DNA of 64,000 bases, taken from positions 1-64,000 of the forward strand of contig CAWGXG010000009.1 of assembly GCA_963826505.1 (NCBI GenBank). Reading direction: 5' to 3'. The notes under the pieces are model-generated. The model ran no database searches, was not told the origin of the DNA, and saw only the letters and a list, made by a program, of their open reading frames with translations. The stretch is from CAWGXG01 sp963826505. Lineage in GTDB: Bacteria; Chloroflexota; Anaerolineae; Aggregatilineales; Aggregatilineaceae. Positions 41,176 through 50,893 of this stretch are shown piece after piece; position 1 is the first letter of the stretch; each line of letters begins with the position of its first letter. The translations under genes and the position numbers were made by a program.

Positions 41176-42048
41176 CTACTCCAGCGATTCGATATACAGC
41201 CAGATCGCGCTCAACTCGTCATCGGTCATGCGCGTGTAGTAATCCCAGGGCATATAGTCGGAATTCAGTTTTTTCCCACCAGGGTCAATCCCTACGCGGA
41301 TAGTGTTCACGAACTGCTCCTCGGTCCACTTATTACCCACGTTGATCAGATTGGGTGCGCTGAAGATCGGGATATCCGAATGACCATCCAGTTTGTCCCC
41401 GTGACAGGACTGGCACCCGGCCATCGATACCAGGTATTTGCCATAGTCTGCCGTAACGCCGATGTCAGGGGCCACGGGACGCGGGGCCTCGTGATCGATC
41501 TTTTCGGCAGGGAGGCTGCCCGCGCTCCCGTAAATAATCGTGCCGAGAAAGCCCGGTTTCATCAGTTTGGTGTTTCTGTCCACCGGCGGCACGCTCTTCA
41601 CATAGGCGATCACCGCGCCCAGGTCCTCGTCGCTCATGGCGTAGAAATCGTCTGAGGGCATTGCCCTGATCGCATCACTGTTTGGCTTGACGCCATGCCG
41701 GATCGCGCGCACCCAGTCTTCGTCGGTAAACTCTGCGCCAATCCCGCCCGCGCCCGCCGTCAGATTAGGCGCATCACCAGTGACGATGATCGCTGGTTCG
41801 CCAAACCCCTTGCCGCCCAAATCGTCACCATGGCAGCTTTCACATATGCTGATCGCCTCAGCAATGTGTTGGCCGCGTGCCAGCGCTTCGTCTCCGGTGG
41901 GGATGACCACCGACTCCACCTGGATGTCCTTGAATGTTTTGTTGAGTTTGTTCCTGCCGACAAAATACAACACAATCGCTGCGGCGATGATCACGATCAG
42001 CAAGACTCCGACGATGATTCCGATCCATTTCAAGACTCTGCGTATCAT
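41176..42048 (-). CDS. Membrane-anchored diheme cytochrome c
   Basis: A 290-residue protein with an N-terminal membrane helix (residues about 8-30) and two class I cytochrome c domains outside. Heme sites are CESCH (C69, C72, H73) and CQSCH (C212, C215, H216). The likely distal methionines are M130 in RAMPSDDF and the one in SDYMPWDYY. Such proteins shuttle electrons to terminal oxidases or serve dehydrogenases. AGGGAGGG lies just before the ATG. It stands alone and is divergent from pcrA; no oxidase genes are in the window. Confidence 0.92.
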   Translation of the reverse strand: MIRRVLKWIGIIVGVLLIVIIAAAIVLYFVGRNKLNKTFKDIQVESVVIPTGDEALARGQHIAEAISICESCHGDDLGGKGFGEPAIIVTGDAPNLTAGAGGIGAEFTDEDWVRAIRHGVKPNSDAIRAMPSDDFYAMSDEDLGAVIAYVKSVPPVDRNTKLMKPGFLGTIIYGSAGSLPAEKIDHEAPRPVAPDIGVTADYGKYLVSMAGCQSCHGDKLDGHSDIPIFSAPNLINVGNKWTEEQFVNTIRVGIDPGGKKLNSDYMPWDYYTRMTDDELSAIWLYIESLE

Positions 42049-42127
42049 GTTCCCTCCCTAAAAGATCCATGAGGCTTCGATGCGGACGTACCATGATCAA
42101 TATATTAGATAATGAAGATAAAATTAG

Positions 42128-42248
42128 TATAATGCAAACTGCGTCGGATTTCCAGAAACCCGATCGCTTCTCACGCGGGATCGGCGGTCGCTCATCAGCG
42201 CTCTTTTCTGCGTTTTAGCTGGCATCCGGCGCGCCCGCCCGTTACAAT
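42128..42248 (+). promoter_or_regulatory. Candidate -10 boxes upstream of the helicase gene
   Basis: TATAAT at 42128-42133 and TACAAT at 42243-42248 (within CCGTTACAAT) both face the helicase gene. The second is closer and gives a short leader; neither has a clear -35. Confidence 0.4.
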
Positions 42249-42280
42249 AGCTCCCTGGATAGAACAAAGGAGCGAACGCG

Positions 42281-44608
42281 GTGACTGCATCGGACTCATC
42301 GAATATTCTCAAAGGCTTAAATCCACAACAGCAGCAGGCAGTGTCGGCGGGGGATGGACCTGTGCTGGTCCTGGCCGGGCCGGGCAGCGGCAAAACGCGC
42401 GTCCTGACACACCGCATCGCGTTCTTGATCGAAGTGCGGCATATCCCCGCCTGGCACATCATGGCCGTGACCTTCACCAACAAAGCCGCCCGCGAGATGG
42501 AAAACCGCGTGGTCGGCATGCTGACCGACTCCGGCAAGCGTGATGGCCTGTCGATCGGAACCTTTCACGCCATCTGCGCGCGGTTGCTGCGCATCGAGGC
42601 GGATTACACGCGTTTCAGCCGCGATTACGCCATCTTCGACACGGACGACCAGACTCAGGTGATGCGGCAGGTGATCGCCGATCTCAATTTGGATCCTAAG
42701 CGCGACAATCCGCGCGGTCTGCTCAACCGCATTTCCGCCGCCAAGAATGAACTGATCGGGCCGGACGAGTTCCAGCCCCAGGAGTACACCGAGGAGAAAA
42801 TTCGGCGGGTCTACGCGCGCTATGACGAGCTGCTGCGCGCTAACAACGCCCGCGATTTTGACGACCTGCTGATGCATACCGTGCGGCTGCTGCGCGACCA
42901 GCCCGACCTGCTGATGAAGTACCAGAATCGTTATCATCACATCCTGGTGGACGAATTTCAGGATACAAACATGGCGCAGTACCGGCTGGTGCAGATGCTG
43001 GCCGGGGAACGGCGCAACCTGTTCGCGGTGGGCGATCCTGACCAGAGTATTTACGCCTTTCGCGGCGCGGATTACCGCAACGTGAAGCGCTTCCGCGAAA
43101 GTTACCCGGATGCCCAGGTGATCCTGCTGGAAGAAAATTACCGCTCGCACCAGGCAATCCTCGATGCCGCGATGGGCGTCATCGATCAGAACAGCGACCG
43201 CACGCCCAAGGACCTGTTTAGCCAGCGCAAAAAAGGCCCGCTCACGACGGTTTACGAAGCCTACAGCGAGGACGACGAGGCGCGCTTTGTCGTGGAGACG
43301 ATCGCCGATCTGGTTGCCAGCCGGGATAACCCTCTACGAGCCGCGCGATTTCGCCGTGATGTACCGCACCAACGCCCAGTCCCGCGCGCTGGAAGACGGC
43401 TTCCGCCGGGCGAACATGCCGTACCGGTTGGTCGGCGCGACGAGCTTCTATGCCCGCCGCGAGATCAAGGACGTGATGGGTTATTTGCGGCTGATCCACA
43501 ATCCCGACGATGACGTGAGCTTTCACCGCGTGGTCAACACGCCGACGCGCGGCATTGGCCAGAAAACGTTGGACACGCTCGCTACATGGGCCAACGATCA
43601 TGGCCTGACGGCCGTGCAGGGGCTGGTCCTGCTGATGGATGAGAGCAGCGACTCCCCGCTATCGGGACGGGCGCGCAAGCGCGTTGGTGGAATTCGGCAG
43701 CGATGGTGGACGAGTGGCGGCAGCTCAAGGCCGATCTCGCGCCGGACGAGTTGATCACCCGTGTGCTGAACGATACCGGCTATCTGGCTTATCTGGACGA
43801 TCGCACGCCGGACGGCGAAAGCCGCATCGAGAACGTGTTGGAGCTGCGTGGCGAGGCCGAAAAATACGACGGGCTGCCGCTGTCGACCTTTCTTGAGGAT
43901 GTGTCGCTCAAATCCGACGTGGACACGCAAGACGACGACGAAAACCGTCCCAGCTTGCTGACGCTGCATTCCGCCAAAGGGCTGGAATTCCCGGTGGTGT
44001 TTATCACCGGCGCGGAGGAAAACATCCTGCCGCACACGCGCTCGATCGTCGCGGAGCGTAAACCTGACGCCACGCTCGACGAGAAGGCCGAAGCGCGGCG
44101 TGCCGTCGAGGAGGAGCGCCGCCTGATGTACGTGGGCATCACGCGCGCCCGCGACCGGTTATACCTCGTATTCGCGTCGTTCCGCTCGCTGTACGGCGAC
44201 AGCCGATCCAATCTGCCCTCGCGCTTTCTGTACGACATTCCCGACGCCGTACGCGCGGGCGCGCCGCTGCCCCGGCGTGGCAGCCAGGAGATCGCGCAGC
44301 GCAGCTATAACGCGATGACCACCTGGGGGAAGCCCGTGTCGGACCTGATCGGCGACAAAGGGAAGTCGGGCAATCGCCAGGGCGGGAATCGTCGCAGAGG
44401 CAGTCGCAAAGAGTCCGAGCGCCCGGTACGCGCCAACGCAGCGACACGCTTCAAAGGCGGCGATGTGGTCTGGCATGCCAAATATGGCGAGGGCGTAGTC
44501 GTCAGCAGCACGCACAGCGGCGGTATGGAACAGGTGGACGTGCTGTTCCCGGGCGATGTCGGCCAGAAAACGATCATCGCGGATTATCTCCAGCCGATCC
44601 CGGACTGA
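42281..44608 (+). CDS. pcrA: UvrD/PcrA-type ATP-dependent 3'-5' DNA helicase (frame shifts)
   Basis: About 776 residues with the superfamily 1A motifs: Q motif GLNPQQQQAV, Walker A GPGSGKT (residues 33-39), motif Ia TFTNKAA, Walker B LVDEFQDTN (about 223), motif III GDPDQSIYAFRGA, motif IV EENYRSH, motif V TLHSAKGLEFPVVF and motif VI YVGITRARDRL. The C-terminal WHAKYGEGVVVS Tudor-like domain is typical of PcrA rather than Rep. The GTG start is preceded by AAAGGAG. Frame changes near 43330 and 43670-43700 lie in domain 2B-like regions. In an essential repair helicase, sequencing error is the best explanation. Confidence 0.92.
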
Positions 44609-44654
44609 TCGCCCCGGGGCCACGGCCTAGGGTAAGTTCGAAAGGACGCGCGCT

Positions 44655-45836
44655 ATGCATTACACACGCTTGACCGTGGTTCTGATGCTCGTCGTGGCGC
44701 TGAGCGGCGCGATCAGCGCGCCGTTCGCAGCCCGCGCCCAGGACGCGCCGCCGCGCTTTTCACCGGACGCGGAAGCCGCGATGCAGGCGGCATTAGACAG
44801 CGTAACGGCGACAGGTGATACCCCGGGTGGCATCACGCTGCTGGTCGATGCGCCTACCGCGCGCTTCGCTGGCGCGAGCGGTCTGGCCGATCTCGAAGCG
44901 GGCACTCCGCTGCAACCGGATGACGCCTTCCGCATCGGCAGCATCACCAAGATGTTCACGGCGACGGTGATGCTTCAGCTTCAGGAAGAAGGTGTGTTGA
45001 GCCTGGACGATCCGCTGAGCGCGTGGCTGCCGGAGATCGCCGACGGGCTGCCCAACGGGAGCCTGATCACGCTGCGGATGCTGCTCAACCACACGTCCGG
45101 CATTTACGAATACACGGAAGACACGGAATCGATCCTGGGCTTCTTTCACGATCCGTACCAAAGCTATACCCCCCAGCAGATCATTGACCGCGTGATCGCC
45201 CTCGGAAAAGCGAATTTCGTACCCGGTGACAGCTGGTCGTACAGCAACACCAATTACATTCTGGCCGGGATGATTATTGAAGCCGCCACCGGCATGAGTG
45301 CGGCGCGGGCCCTGCGCGCGCGTATCATCGAGCCGTTGGGTTTGACGCACACTTACCTGGACAGTTCCGAGCCACCCACCGCCGATCTCGTGCCGGGCTA
45401 TACCTCCGATCTCTCCGGGCAAGTGACTAATTCCGCCGGGTGGAATGTGTCGTTTGCGTGGACGGCGGGCGCGATGGTGTCTACGCCGTCCGATCTGGCG
45501 CGCTTTATCCGAGCGCTGTTCGCGGGCGAGCTGTTCGCGTCGCCGGAGACGCTGCGCGAAATGCAAACGACGATCGACCTGGGCGACAGATCTGGCTATG
45601 GGCTGGGCATCCTCTCCGCGCCGCTTGACATGCGCGCCCTCGGTGCGCTGGACGATACGTTGTGGGGCCACAACGGCGGCATCTTCGGGTACGCCTCCAC
45701 GCTGCTCTACGCGCCGAACGCCGACCTGGTGCTGGTCGTGCTGATGAATTCCGATCACGGTGAGGTCATGAACGATGTGCTGATAAGCGCCTTACGGGCC
45801 GCCGTACCCGAGCTAGCCACTGTACCCGCGGATTAA
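44655..45836 (+). CDS. Secreted serine hydrolase, class C beta-lactamase/DD-peptidase fold
   Basis: A 393-residue protein with a signal peptide ending near ARAQ. The catalytic motifs are SxxK (S96-I-T-K99 in FRIGSITKMF), YSN (in SWSYSNTNYILAG) and a late HNGGIFG in place of KTG. These fit the broad serine hydrolase family (D-alanyl-D-alanine carboxypeptidases, esterases, EstB-like). It acts outside the membrane; the substrate is not evident. GAAAGGACG precedes the ATG. It follows pcrA by 46 bases and may share its transcript. Confidence 0.88.
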   Translation: MHYTRLTVVLMLVVALSGAISAPFAARAQDAPPRFSPDAEAAMQAALDSVTATGDTPGGITLLVDAPTARFAGASGLADLEAGTPLQPDDAFRIGSITKMFTATVMLQLQEEGVLSLDDPLSAWLPEIADGLPNGSLITLRMLLNHTSGIYEYTEDTESILGFFHDPYQSYTPQQIIDRVIALGKANFVPGDSWSYSNTNYILAGMIIEAATGMSAARALRARIIEPLGLTHTYLDSSEPPTADLVPGYTSDLSGQVTNSAGWNVSFAWTAGAMVSTPSDLARFIRALFAGELFASPETLREMQTTIDLGDRSGYGLGILSAPLDMRALGALDDTLWGHNGGIFGYASTLLYAPNADLVLVVLMNSDHGEVMNDVLISALRAAVPELATVPAD

Positions 45837-45856
45837 TCAAATGCTCATGCGGGCCG

Positions 45857-45876
45857 CCGGACGCGTCCGGTATAAT
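45857..45876 (+). promoter_or_regulatory. Promoter with an operator-like palindrome touching the -10 box
   Basis: A perfect 14-bp palindrome, CCGGACGCGTCCGG (45857-45870), directly abuts TATAAT (45871-45876). A protein bound there would cover the spacer of the promoter that serves the UPF0718/TIGR03943 genes. The regulator is unknown. Confidence 0.5.
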
Positions 45877-45911
45877 CGAGCGCGCTCATCTAGGTCAGGA
45901 GCGGGTCGCGG

Positions 45912-46925
45912 GTGGCGTTTTCGGACACACTGATCGTTTTCAGCACGCGTTTTTTAGGCATCTTCATCGAGGCGGTGCCGTTTTTGCTGCTCGGTACGTT
46001 GGTCTCCGGGCTGATCGAAGCTTTTCTCGATCCGGCTGATCTGGTGCGCATCGTGCCGCGCCAACCCGTGCTCGCCGCGCTGACGGGCGGGCTGCTGGGC
46101 TTCGCGTTCCCCGTGTGCGAATGCGGCGTCGTGCCGGTGACACGGCGGCTGTACCGCAAAGGACTCCCGCCGCCGGTCGGAATCGCGTTTCTGCTGGCGT
46201 CGCCGGTCGTCAACCCCATCGTGATCGCCAGCACCTATACCGCTTTCCACCAACGCGCGCCGCATATGGTCTTGATGCGCGTGGGCGTGGCCTTTGGCGT
46301 GGCGGTGCTGATCGGTCTGATCTTCGCCTTCGAACGCCAGCCAGGACGCCTGCTGCGCGCACCTGATCCCGCTTCCCCCATGACATTAGCGCTGCACCTG
46401 GACGGACTCGGCGGCGGCCCGGACAAGCCCCTCCCTAAATCAGGCTTGCTTCCCTCACTCCACAACACGGGGGAAGGGCCAGACATGGGGGACGTTCCCC
46501 GGCGGCCCGGTCTGTGGGCAGGGCTACGCCAGGCGCTCGACGTGGCGGCGGGTGAGTTCTTCGACATGGGCCGCTACCTGATCATCGGATCGCTGTTGGC
46601 GGCCAGCGTGCGCGTGTTCATCTCGCAGGGCGCGCTGGAAGCGCTGGCAACCAATCCCGTTAATTCCGTCTTGGTGATGCAGGCGCTCGCCTTCGTGCTG
46701 TCGGTGTGCAGCACGGCGGACGCCTTCATCGCGCTCGATTTCAGTACCACGTTCACGCACGGCGCGGTGCTCGGATTTCTCACCTTTGGCCCGATGGTCG
46801 ACATCAAAAGCACGATCATGTTCTTGGGCGTGTTCCGGCGGCGCGTGGTGGTTTACCTGATCCTGCTGCCGTTCCTGTTCACGACGCTGGTCGCCGTGTG
46901 GGTCAATCTCAACCTGCAATTTTAG
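45912..46925 (+). CDS. UPF0718 (YraQ-like, DUF318) permease with an in-frame palindromic-repeat insert
   Basis: A 337-residue membrane protein with about eight hydrophobic segments. FPVCECGVVPVTRRLYRKG and ASPVVNPIVIAST are family hallmarks; the second half has SVCSTADAFIALDFS and GPMVDIKST. The substrate is unproven; relatives are linked to metal or metalloid handling. Between the halves, residues about 172-195 are encoded by a member of the dispersed repeat family and should form an extra cytosolic loop. I accept the GTG start at 45912, because AGGAG lies upstream. The TIGR03943 gene follows by 14 bases, which is a conserved pairing. Confidence 0.87.
   Translation: MAFSDTLIVFSTRFLGIFIEAVPFLLLGTLVSGLIEAFLDPADLVRIVPRQPVLAALTGGLLGFAFPVCECGVVPVTRRLYRKGLPPPVGIAFLLASPVVNPIVIASTYTAFHQRAPHMVLMRVGVAFGVAVLIGLIFAFERQPGRLLRAPDPASPMTLALHLDGLGGGPDKPLPKSGLLPSLHNTGEGPDMGDVPRRPGLWAGLRQALDVAAGEFFDMGRYLIIGSLLAASVRVFISQGALEALATNPVNSVLVMQALAFVLSVCSTADAFIALDFSTTFTHGAVLGFLTFGPMVDIKSTIMFLGVFRRRVVVYLILLPFLFTTLVAVWVNLNLQF
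46426..46491. repeat. Palindromic repeat copy inside the permease gene
   Basis: GCCCCTCCCTAAATC here nearly equals GCCCCTCCCAAAATC at 19127. CTTCCC (46449-46454) pairs with GGGAAG (46471-46476), and ATGGGGG closes it. The copy keeps the reading frame of the permease. Confidence 0.6.
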
Positions 46926-46939
46926 CGGAGAATTGCGTC

Positions 46940-47710
46940 ATGCAGCGCTTATATGCCTGGGCGCAGATCGCCATTCTGGCCGGGACGGGGCTGTACCTGG
47001 CGGTCACACTGGTGGGCGGCAACATCACCAATTACATCGCGGCGCGCTTCGCGTGGCTGGCCTGGGTCGCGGCGGCGCTGCTGCTGATCATGGCCGCCGT
47101 GCGGATGGGCGCGCGGCTGCACCCGGGGAGGCACGATCACGCTCAGGGCGAGCACGAACACGATCATGACCACCGGCACGCCCTCGGAATCGCGACCTGG
47201 GCCGGGCTGGGGATCGCGGCGCTGCCCGCGTTGTTGGGCTTCCTGGTGCCGTCCGCGCCGCTGGACAGCCGCGCCATCGATCGCCCCATCAGCCGCGACC
47301 TGGGCAGCCTGCAAGTCGCGCCCGGCCACGCGCTGGCCATTGCCCCGGAAGAACGCACCGTCCTGGATTGGTTGGGCGCCTTGAATGCTTCGCTCGATCC
47401 AACGGAATTCAACGGACAGCGCGCGGACGTGATCGGTTTCGTCCACCGCGAGGCGAGCATCACCGCGCCCGATCAATTCATGGTGGCGCGCTTCGTGGTG
47501 AGCTGCTGCGTGGCCGACGCGCAAGCCATCGCGCTGACCGTGGAATGGTTCGGCGGTGCGACGCTGCACGAAGATACCTGGGTCCGCGTGCGCGGCAGCT
47601 TCGAGGTGCGGACCGTGGATGACGCGACCGTGCCGGTGCTGGTGGCCGATCCGGGATCGGCGGGCGTGACGGTCATCACGCGGCCCGATCACCCTTACCT
47701 GTACCCTTGA
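46940..47710 (+). CDS. TIGR03943-family putative permease subunit (YcgQ-like)
   Basis: A 256-residue protein with two N-terminal membrane segments, a His-rich stretch (HPGRHDHAQGEHEHDHDHRH) that could bind zinc or another metal, a third hydrophobic segment (WAGLGIAALPALLGFLVP) and a C-terminal domain with RFVVSCCVADA, a hallmark of the family. The start at ATG 46940 follows GCGGAG; a longer frame running back into the permease gene is rejected. It works with the UPF0718 protein, as in many bacteria. Confidence 0.88.
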   Translation: MQRLYAWAQIAILAGTGLYLAVTLVGGNITNYIAARFAWLAWVAAALLLIMAAVRMGARLHPGRHDHAQGEHEHDHDHRHALGIATWAGLGIAALPALLGFLVPSAPLDSRAIDRPISRDLGSLQVAPGHALAIAPEERTVLDWLGALNASLDPTEFNGQRADVIGFVHREASITAPDQFMVARFVVSCCVADAQAIALTVEWFGGATLHEDTWVRVRGSFEVRTVDDATVPVLVADPGSAGVTVITRPDHPYLYP

Positions 47711-47748
47711 GGAAGCGGCTCTAACGTTAATGTTAAGGTATTACTTTA

Positions 47749-47778
47749 TTGTGAGTGGGCACCATTTTCTGTTATGAT
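47749..47778 (+). promoter_or_regulatory. Promoter of the MBL hydrolase gene
   Basis: TTGTGA (47749-47754), 18-base spacer, then TATGAT (47773-47778) preceded by TGT, so an extended -10. Just upstream is AACGTTAATGTTAA, a repeated GTTAA word that could be a regulator site. Confidence 0.5.
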
Positions 47779-47814
47779 CGAGGTATCGTGAAGCCGAGTA
47801 GAAAGGCCCACCCG

Positions 47815-48672
47815 ATGAAGATTCACGCCGTGCAAACCGGAACGGTGAGCATCAAAGAAAGCCAACGCAGCGGCACCGACGGACGCGGCTATATGCGTTT
47901 GATCAACACTCTGAGCGATCCGCGTTGGACGGAACCGCTGCCAATCTACGCCTGGGTGATCGAGCATCCCGAAGGCGTGATCGTGGTCGACACAGGTGAA
48001 ACCGCCCGCGCCACCGCGCCCGGCTATTTCCCCTGGTGGCATCCCTATTACCGCTGGGGTTTGCAGGAATGGGTCTCGCCGGACCAGGAGATCGGCCCGC
48101 AGATCGAGCGCTTAGGGATTCCGCTGGGAGATGTGCGCTGGGTGGTCATGACGCATTTGCACACGGATCACGCGGGCGGGATGTATCACCTCCCCAACGC
48201 GGAATTCATCGTCTCGCAGAAGGAATATGCGGCGGCAGTGGGAATGAAAGGCCGTCTGGACGGCTATCCGGCCAATCGCTGGCCGGGTTGGTTCAAGCCG
48301 CGCCTGATCACGTATGAAGCCGGGGGCCCAGTCGGACCGTTCCCGGAAAGCTTCACTCTGACCCAGGCGGGCGACGTCCAGATCGTACCCACGCCGGGCC
48401 ACAGCCCGGGACACCAATCGGTCATCGTGCACGACGGCCTGACCTCCATTTTCATCGCGGGTGACGTGACGTATTCGCTCAGCAGTCTGTTCGACCAGGT
48501 AGTGGACGGCGTCACGCTCGATATTGACACGGCCAGGCTGACGCTGGAACGCACGCTCGACTTTGTGAGAGACACGCCCAGCATCTACCTGCCCAGTCAC
48601 GATCCTGAGTCGGCGCAGCGGCTGGCCGAACACAAACTCGTGCAAGATGCCGCCATGCTGGCGGTCGCGTGA
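47815..48672 (+). CDS. MBL-fold metallohydrolase, AHL-lactonase-like
   Basis: A 285-residue cytosolic hydrolase. The di-zinc motif is THLHTDHAGG (near residue 114), with PTPGHSPGHQSV later and a C-terminal SHDPE. YHLPNAEFIVSQKEY after the zinc motif is common in N-acyl-homoserine-lactonase-like members, but many relatives have other ester or lactone substrates, so quorum quenching is only a possibility. I start at ATG 47815 after GAAAGG; a longer frame begins before the promoter. The next gene overlaps its stop (GTGA). Confidence 0.86.
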   Translation: MKIHAVQTGTVSIKESQRSGTDGRGYMRLINTLSDPRWTEPLPIYAWVIEHPEGVIVVDTGETARATAPGYFPWWHPYYRWGLQEWVSPDQEIGPQIERLGIPLGDVRWVVMTHLHTDHAGGMYHLPNAEFIVSQKEYAAAVGMKGRLDGYPANRWPGWFKPRLITYEAGGPVGPFPESFTLTQAGDVQIVPTPGHSPGHQSVIVHDGLTSIFIAGDVTYSLSSLFDQVVDGVTLDIDTARLTLERTLDFVRDTPSIYLPSHDPESAQRLAEHKLVQDAAMLAVA

Positions 48673-50093
48673 GAACTGCGCGGGCAGCGTCCCGTCTGAC
48701 CCCGCGCAAGTTAGAGCTGACCCGTTTCGACGGGCTGGTGATGGCCGTCATGATCGCGCTGACCGCGGCGATCGTGGGCGTGGTCCTGCGCGGCGATCGC
48801 GTAGGAGTCACCGTCAAAGCGGGCGATTATGGCCCGGTTGGCAGCGTGCGCGGCGCTGCCGCCGTGCGCGTGCGGTTCTCAGAAGCGATGGATCGCGCCT
48901 CAGTCGAGGCGCGGCTGCACATCGATCCGGCACTGGCGGGCCAGATCGCCTGGTCCGATGCCCGCACGCTGATTTTCACGCCCGCTGAGGCGTTCGCCGC
49001 CGGGCAGACGTACACTGTCACCTTAGACAGCGGCGCGCTGGCGTCAGGGCGACATGCCGCGCTGGCGGACGATCTGCGCTGGACGTTCCAGGCGCTGCTG
49101 CCGCGCGTCGTCTATCTCGGACCGGCGCACGCCTACGTCCGCAACCTGATGCTGGCCGATCTCGAAAGCGGCGCGATCACCCCGCTGACCAACTCCAGCA
49201 GCGGCGTCGAGGATTTCGCCGTCCGCCCGGACGGCCGCGCAATCGTATATTCTCAAACCAACCCCGATCACACCTCGGACCTGTGGCTGCTCGATCTCGC
49301 GGCGGGACAGTCGCGCCCGCTGACGCGCTGCGTCAACGCAGTCTGCAGCGCGCCCGCCTGGACGCCGGACGGATCGCGCATTGTCTACCAACGGCAGGAA
49401 TTCAACACCGGGCAGGCCGTGGGCAGCGGCGAAGTGCGCGCCTGGATCGTAGACCCGGAGACGCTACAAACCGGCCTACTGTTCGATGATCCGCAGCAAC
49501 TCGGCGCGGAGCCGCTCTGGTCGCCGGACGGGCAGCGTGTGGCCGTGTTTGACGCGGCGTCCGGCGGCATTCGCGTGCACGATCTCCAGGACGGAACCGA
49601 CACCATCATTCCCAGTCAGGTAGGCAGCGTGGGCGTATTTTCGCCGGATGGATCGCGGCTGGTATACCCGGTGCTGGTGCGCGGCGCAGTCGGCGATACC
49701 TTTTACACACACCTGGAAATGGTCGAATTCGCGGCGCAAGAACGCGTCCGCCTGAGCGGCGAGCCAGACGCGGCAGTCGAAGATGGCAGCGCGGCCTGGT
49801 CACCGGATGGAACGCGGCTGGTCATCGCGCGGCGCTACCTGGACGAACGTTACACGCTCGGACGCCAGCTCTACCTGTTCGATCCTGCCAGCGGGGAAGC
49901 GCAGCCGCTGGTCGTGGAGACGGATTACACGCACGCCGCCATGCATTGGGACGCCTCCGGGCGTTACGTCGTCTACCAGCGTTTTTCAGTGCTGGACCCC
50001 GACACGCAGCCGGAAGTCTGGCTGGTAGACGTAGTCACAGGCGAGACGCGGCAGATCGCGCCGGATGCGTTCTTTCCGGCGTGGCTGCCGTAG
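48669..50093 (+). CDS. Membrane-anchored Ig-like and TolB-type beta-propeller protein
   Basis: A 474-residue protein: one N-terminal membrane helix (LVMAVMIALTAAIVGVVL), an Ig-like domain of the SbsA/Big_5 type (RVRFSEAMDRASVEARLHI, TLIFTPAEAFAAGQTYTVTL), then at least five PD40/TolB-like blades (VRPDGRAIVYS, WTPDGSRIVYQ, WSPDGQRVAVF, FSPDGSRLVYP, WSPDGTRLVIA). Such propellers bind protein or cell-wall ligands. The GTG start overlaps the stop of the MBL gene by four bases, so translation is coupled. Confidence 0.85.
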   Translation: MRTARAASRLTPRKLELTRFDGLVMAVMIALTAAIVGVVLRGDRVGVTVKAGDYGPVGSVRGAAAVRVRFSEAMDRASVEARLHIDPALAGQIAWSDARTLIFTPAEAFAAGQTYTVTLDSGALASGRHAALADDLRWTFQALLPRVVYLGPAHAYVRNLMLADLESGAITPLTNSSSGVEDFAVRPDGRAIVYSQTNPDHTSDLWLLDLAAGQSRPLTRCVNAVCSAPAWTPDGSRIVYQRQEFNTGQAVGSGEVRAWIVDPETLQTGLLFDDPQQLGAEPLWSPDGQRVAVFDAASGGIRVHDLQDGTDTIIPSQVGSVGVFSPDGSRLVYPVLVRGAVGDTFYTHLEMVEFAAQERVRLSGEPDAAVEDGSAAWSPDGTRLVIARRYLDERYTLGRQLYLFDPASGEAQPLVVETDYTHAAMHWDASGRYVVYQRFSVLDPDTQPEVWLVDVVTGETRQIAPDAFFPAWLP

Positions 50094-50157
50094 AGCGGAC
50101 GGGGATCAGCGAACAGCGAAAAGCAAAAAAACAGGCGACACGTCGCGCCATAAAGCA

Positions 50158-50187
50158 GTACAGGCGCGGGGGGTATCGCGCCTGTAC
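50158..50187. terminator. Bidirectional-type hairpin between converging genes
   Basis: GTACAGGCGCG (50158-50168) pairs perfectly with CGCGCCTGTAC (50177-50187), loop 8. Read leftward it is followed by TGCTTTAT, but there is no true T-run either way. Confidence 0.5.
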
Positions 50188-50226
50188 GAGGAAAGGGTAG
50201 GGTTCTATCGGCTTAGCGCCGGTCGG

Positions 50227-50682
50227 CTAGGCCGCCCAGGTGAACGTGTAACCGCTGGGCGATGAAATCCAGAAGTACCCTGTCGCCGAATAATTCACGG
50301 TGAAGCCATTGCTCGCGGCGATCTGCGCATCGTGTCCGGCGGCAACCGCGGCGTTAAGCTGCGCGGCGGGGACATTCAGCACCATCTGGCCGACACCATC
50401 ACCGTCGATGGCCCACAGTTGGAGGCCGCTCACCACGTGGGTGTCATAGGGGACGCCGTTCGCGTCCCAGGCCATTACGGTGTTGTAGGTATAATAGACC
50501 GCCACCGACTGATTGATATCGAAGGCATTCAGGCGGCCATCGGTGTAGGCCGACGTCCAGGTGCCATTCGACGGAACATACACCTGGTGAGGGTCAGAAC
50601 CGCCAGATGCAAAGGCGTTCACAGCCCCGAATGCAAATACAAGAGCAAAGACCGAGACGATGAGCACGAGTTTCCTAGACAT
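50227..50682 (-). CDS. Small secreted protein of unknown function
   Basis: A 151-residue protein with a signal peptide (MSRKLVLIVSVFALVFAF, cleaved near AFA-SGG). The mature part is beta-rich, full of Tyr, Ser, Asn and Val, and lacks cysteine (VAVYYTYNTVMAWDANG, NGFTVNYSATGYFWISS). I know no family for it. AAGGAGAACC lies before the ATG. It has a free-standing position with about 210 bases between it and the divergent hydrolase gene. Confidence 0.75.
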   Translation of the reverse strand: MSRKLVLIVSVFALVFAFGAVNAFASGGSDPHQVYVPSNGTWTSAYTDGRLNAFDINQSVAVYYTYNTVMAWDANGVPYDTHVVSGLQLWAIDGDGVGQMVLNVPAAQLNAAVAAGHDAQIAASNGFTVNYSATGYFWISSPSGYTFTWAA

Positions 50683-50893
50683 TTGAGGTTCTCCTTATAG
50701 AACACGTTTGGCTTCACAGAGAAAGCCATGACCGGCTTGTTTGGTGTGTTCCAATGACAGGGTGCCATCTGGAACTGTCCTAAGGATCTCATCTTCTGAT
50801 TACAGCCGGCTTACAAACACTTTACAAACCTGAAATGTCCGAAAATTCGCCAAGGGACGCACGGCGTCGCTTAGCCCAAGAGGAAAAAACGCC

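Noticed and set aside
46706..46939. N-terminal extension of the TIGR03943 protein into the permease gene
   Set aside because: The extension is in the wrong frame over conserved permease sequence; ATG 46940 has its own GGAG site.
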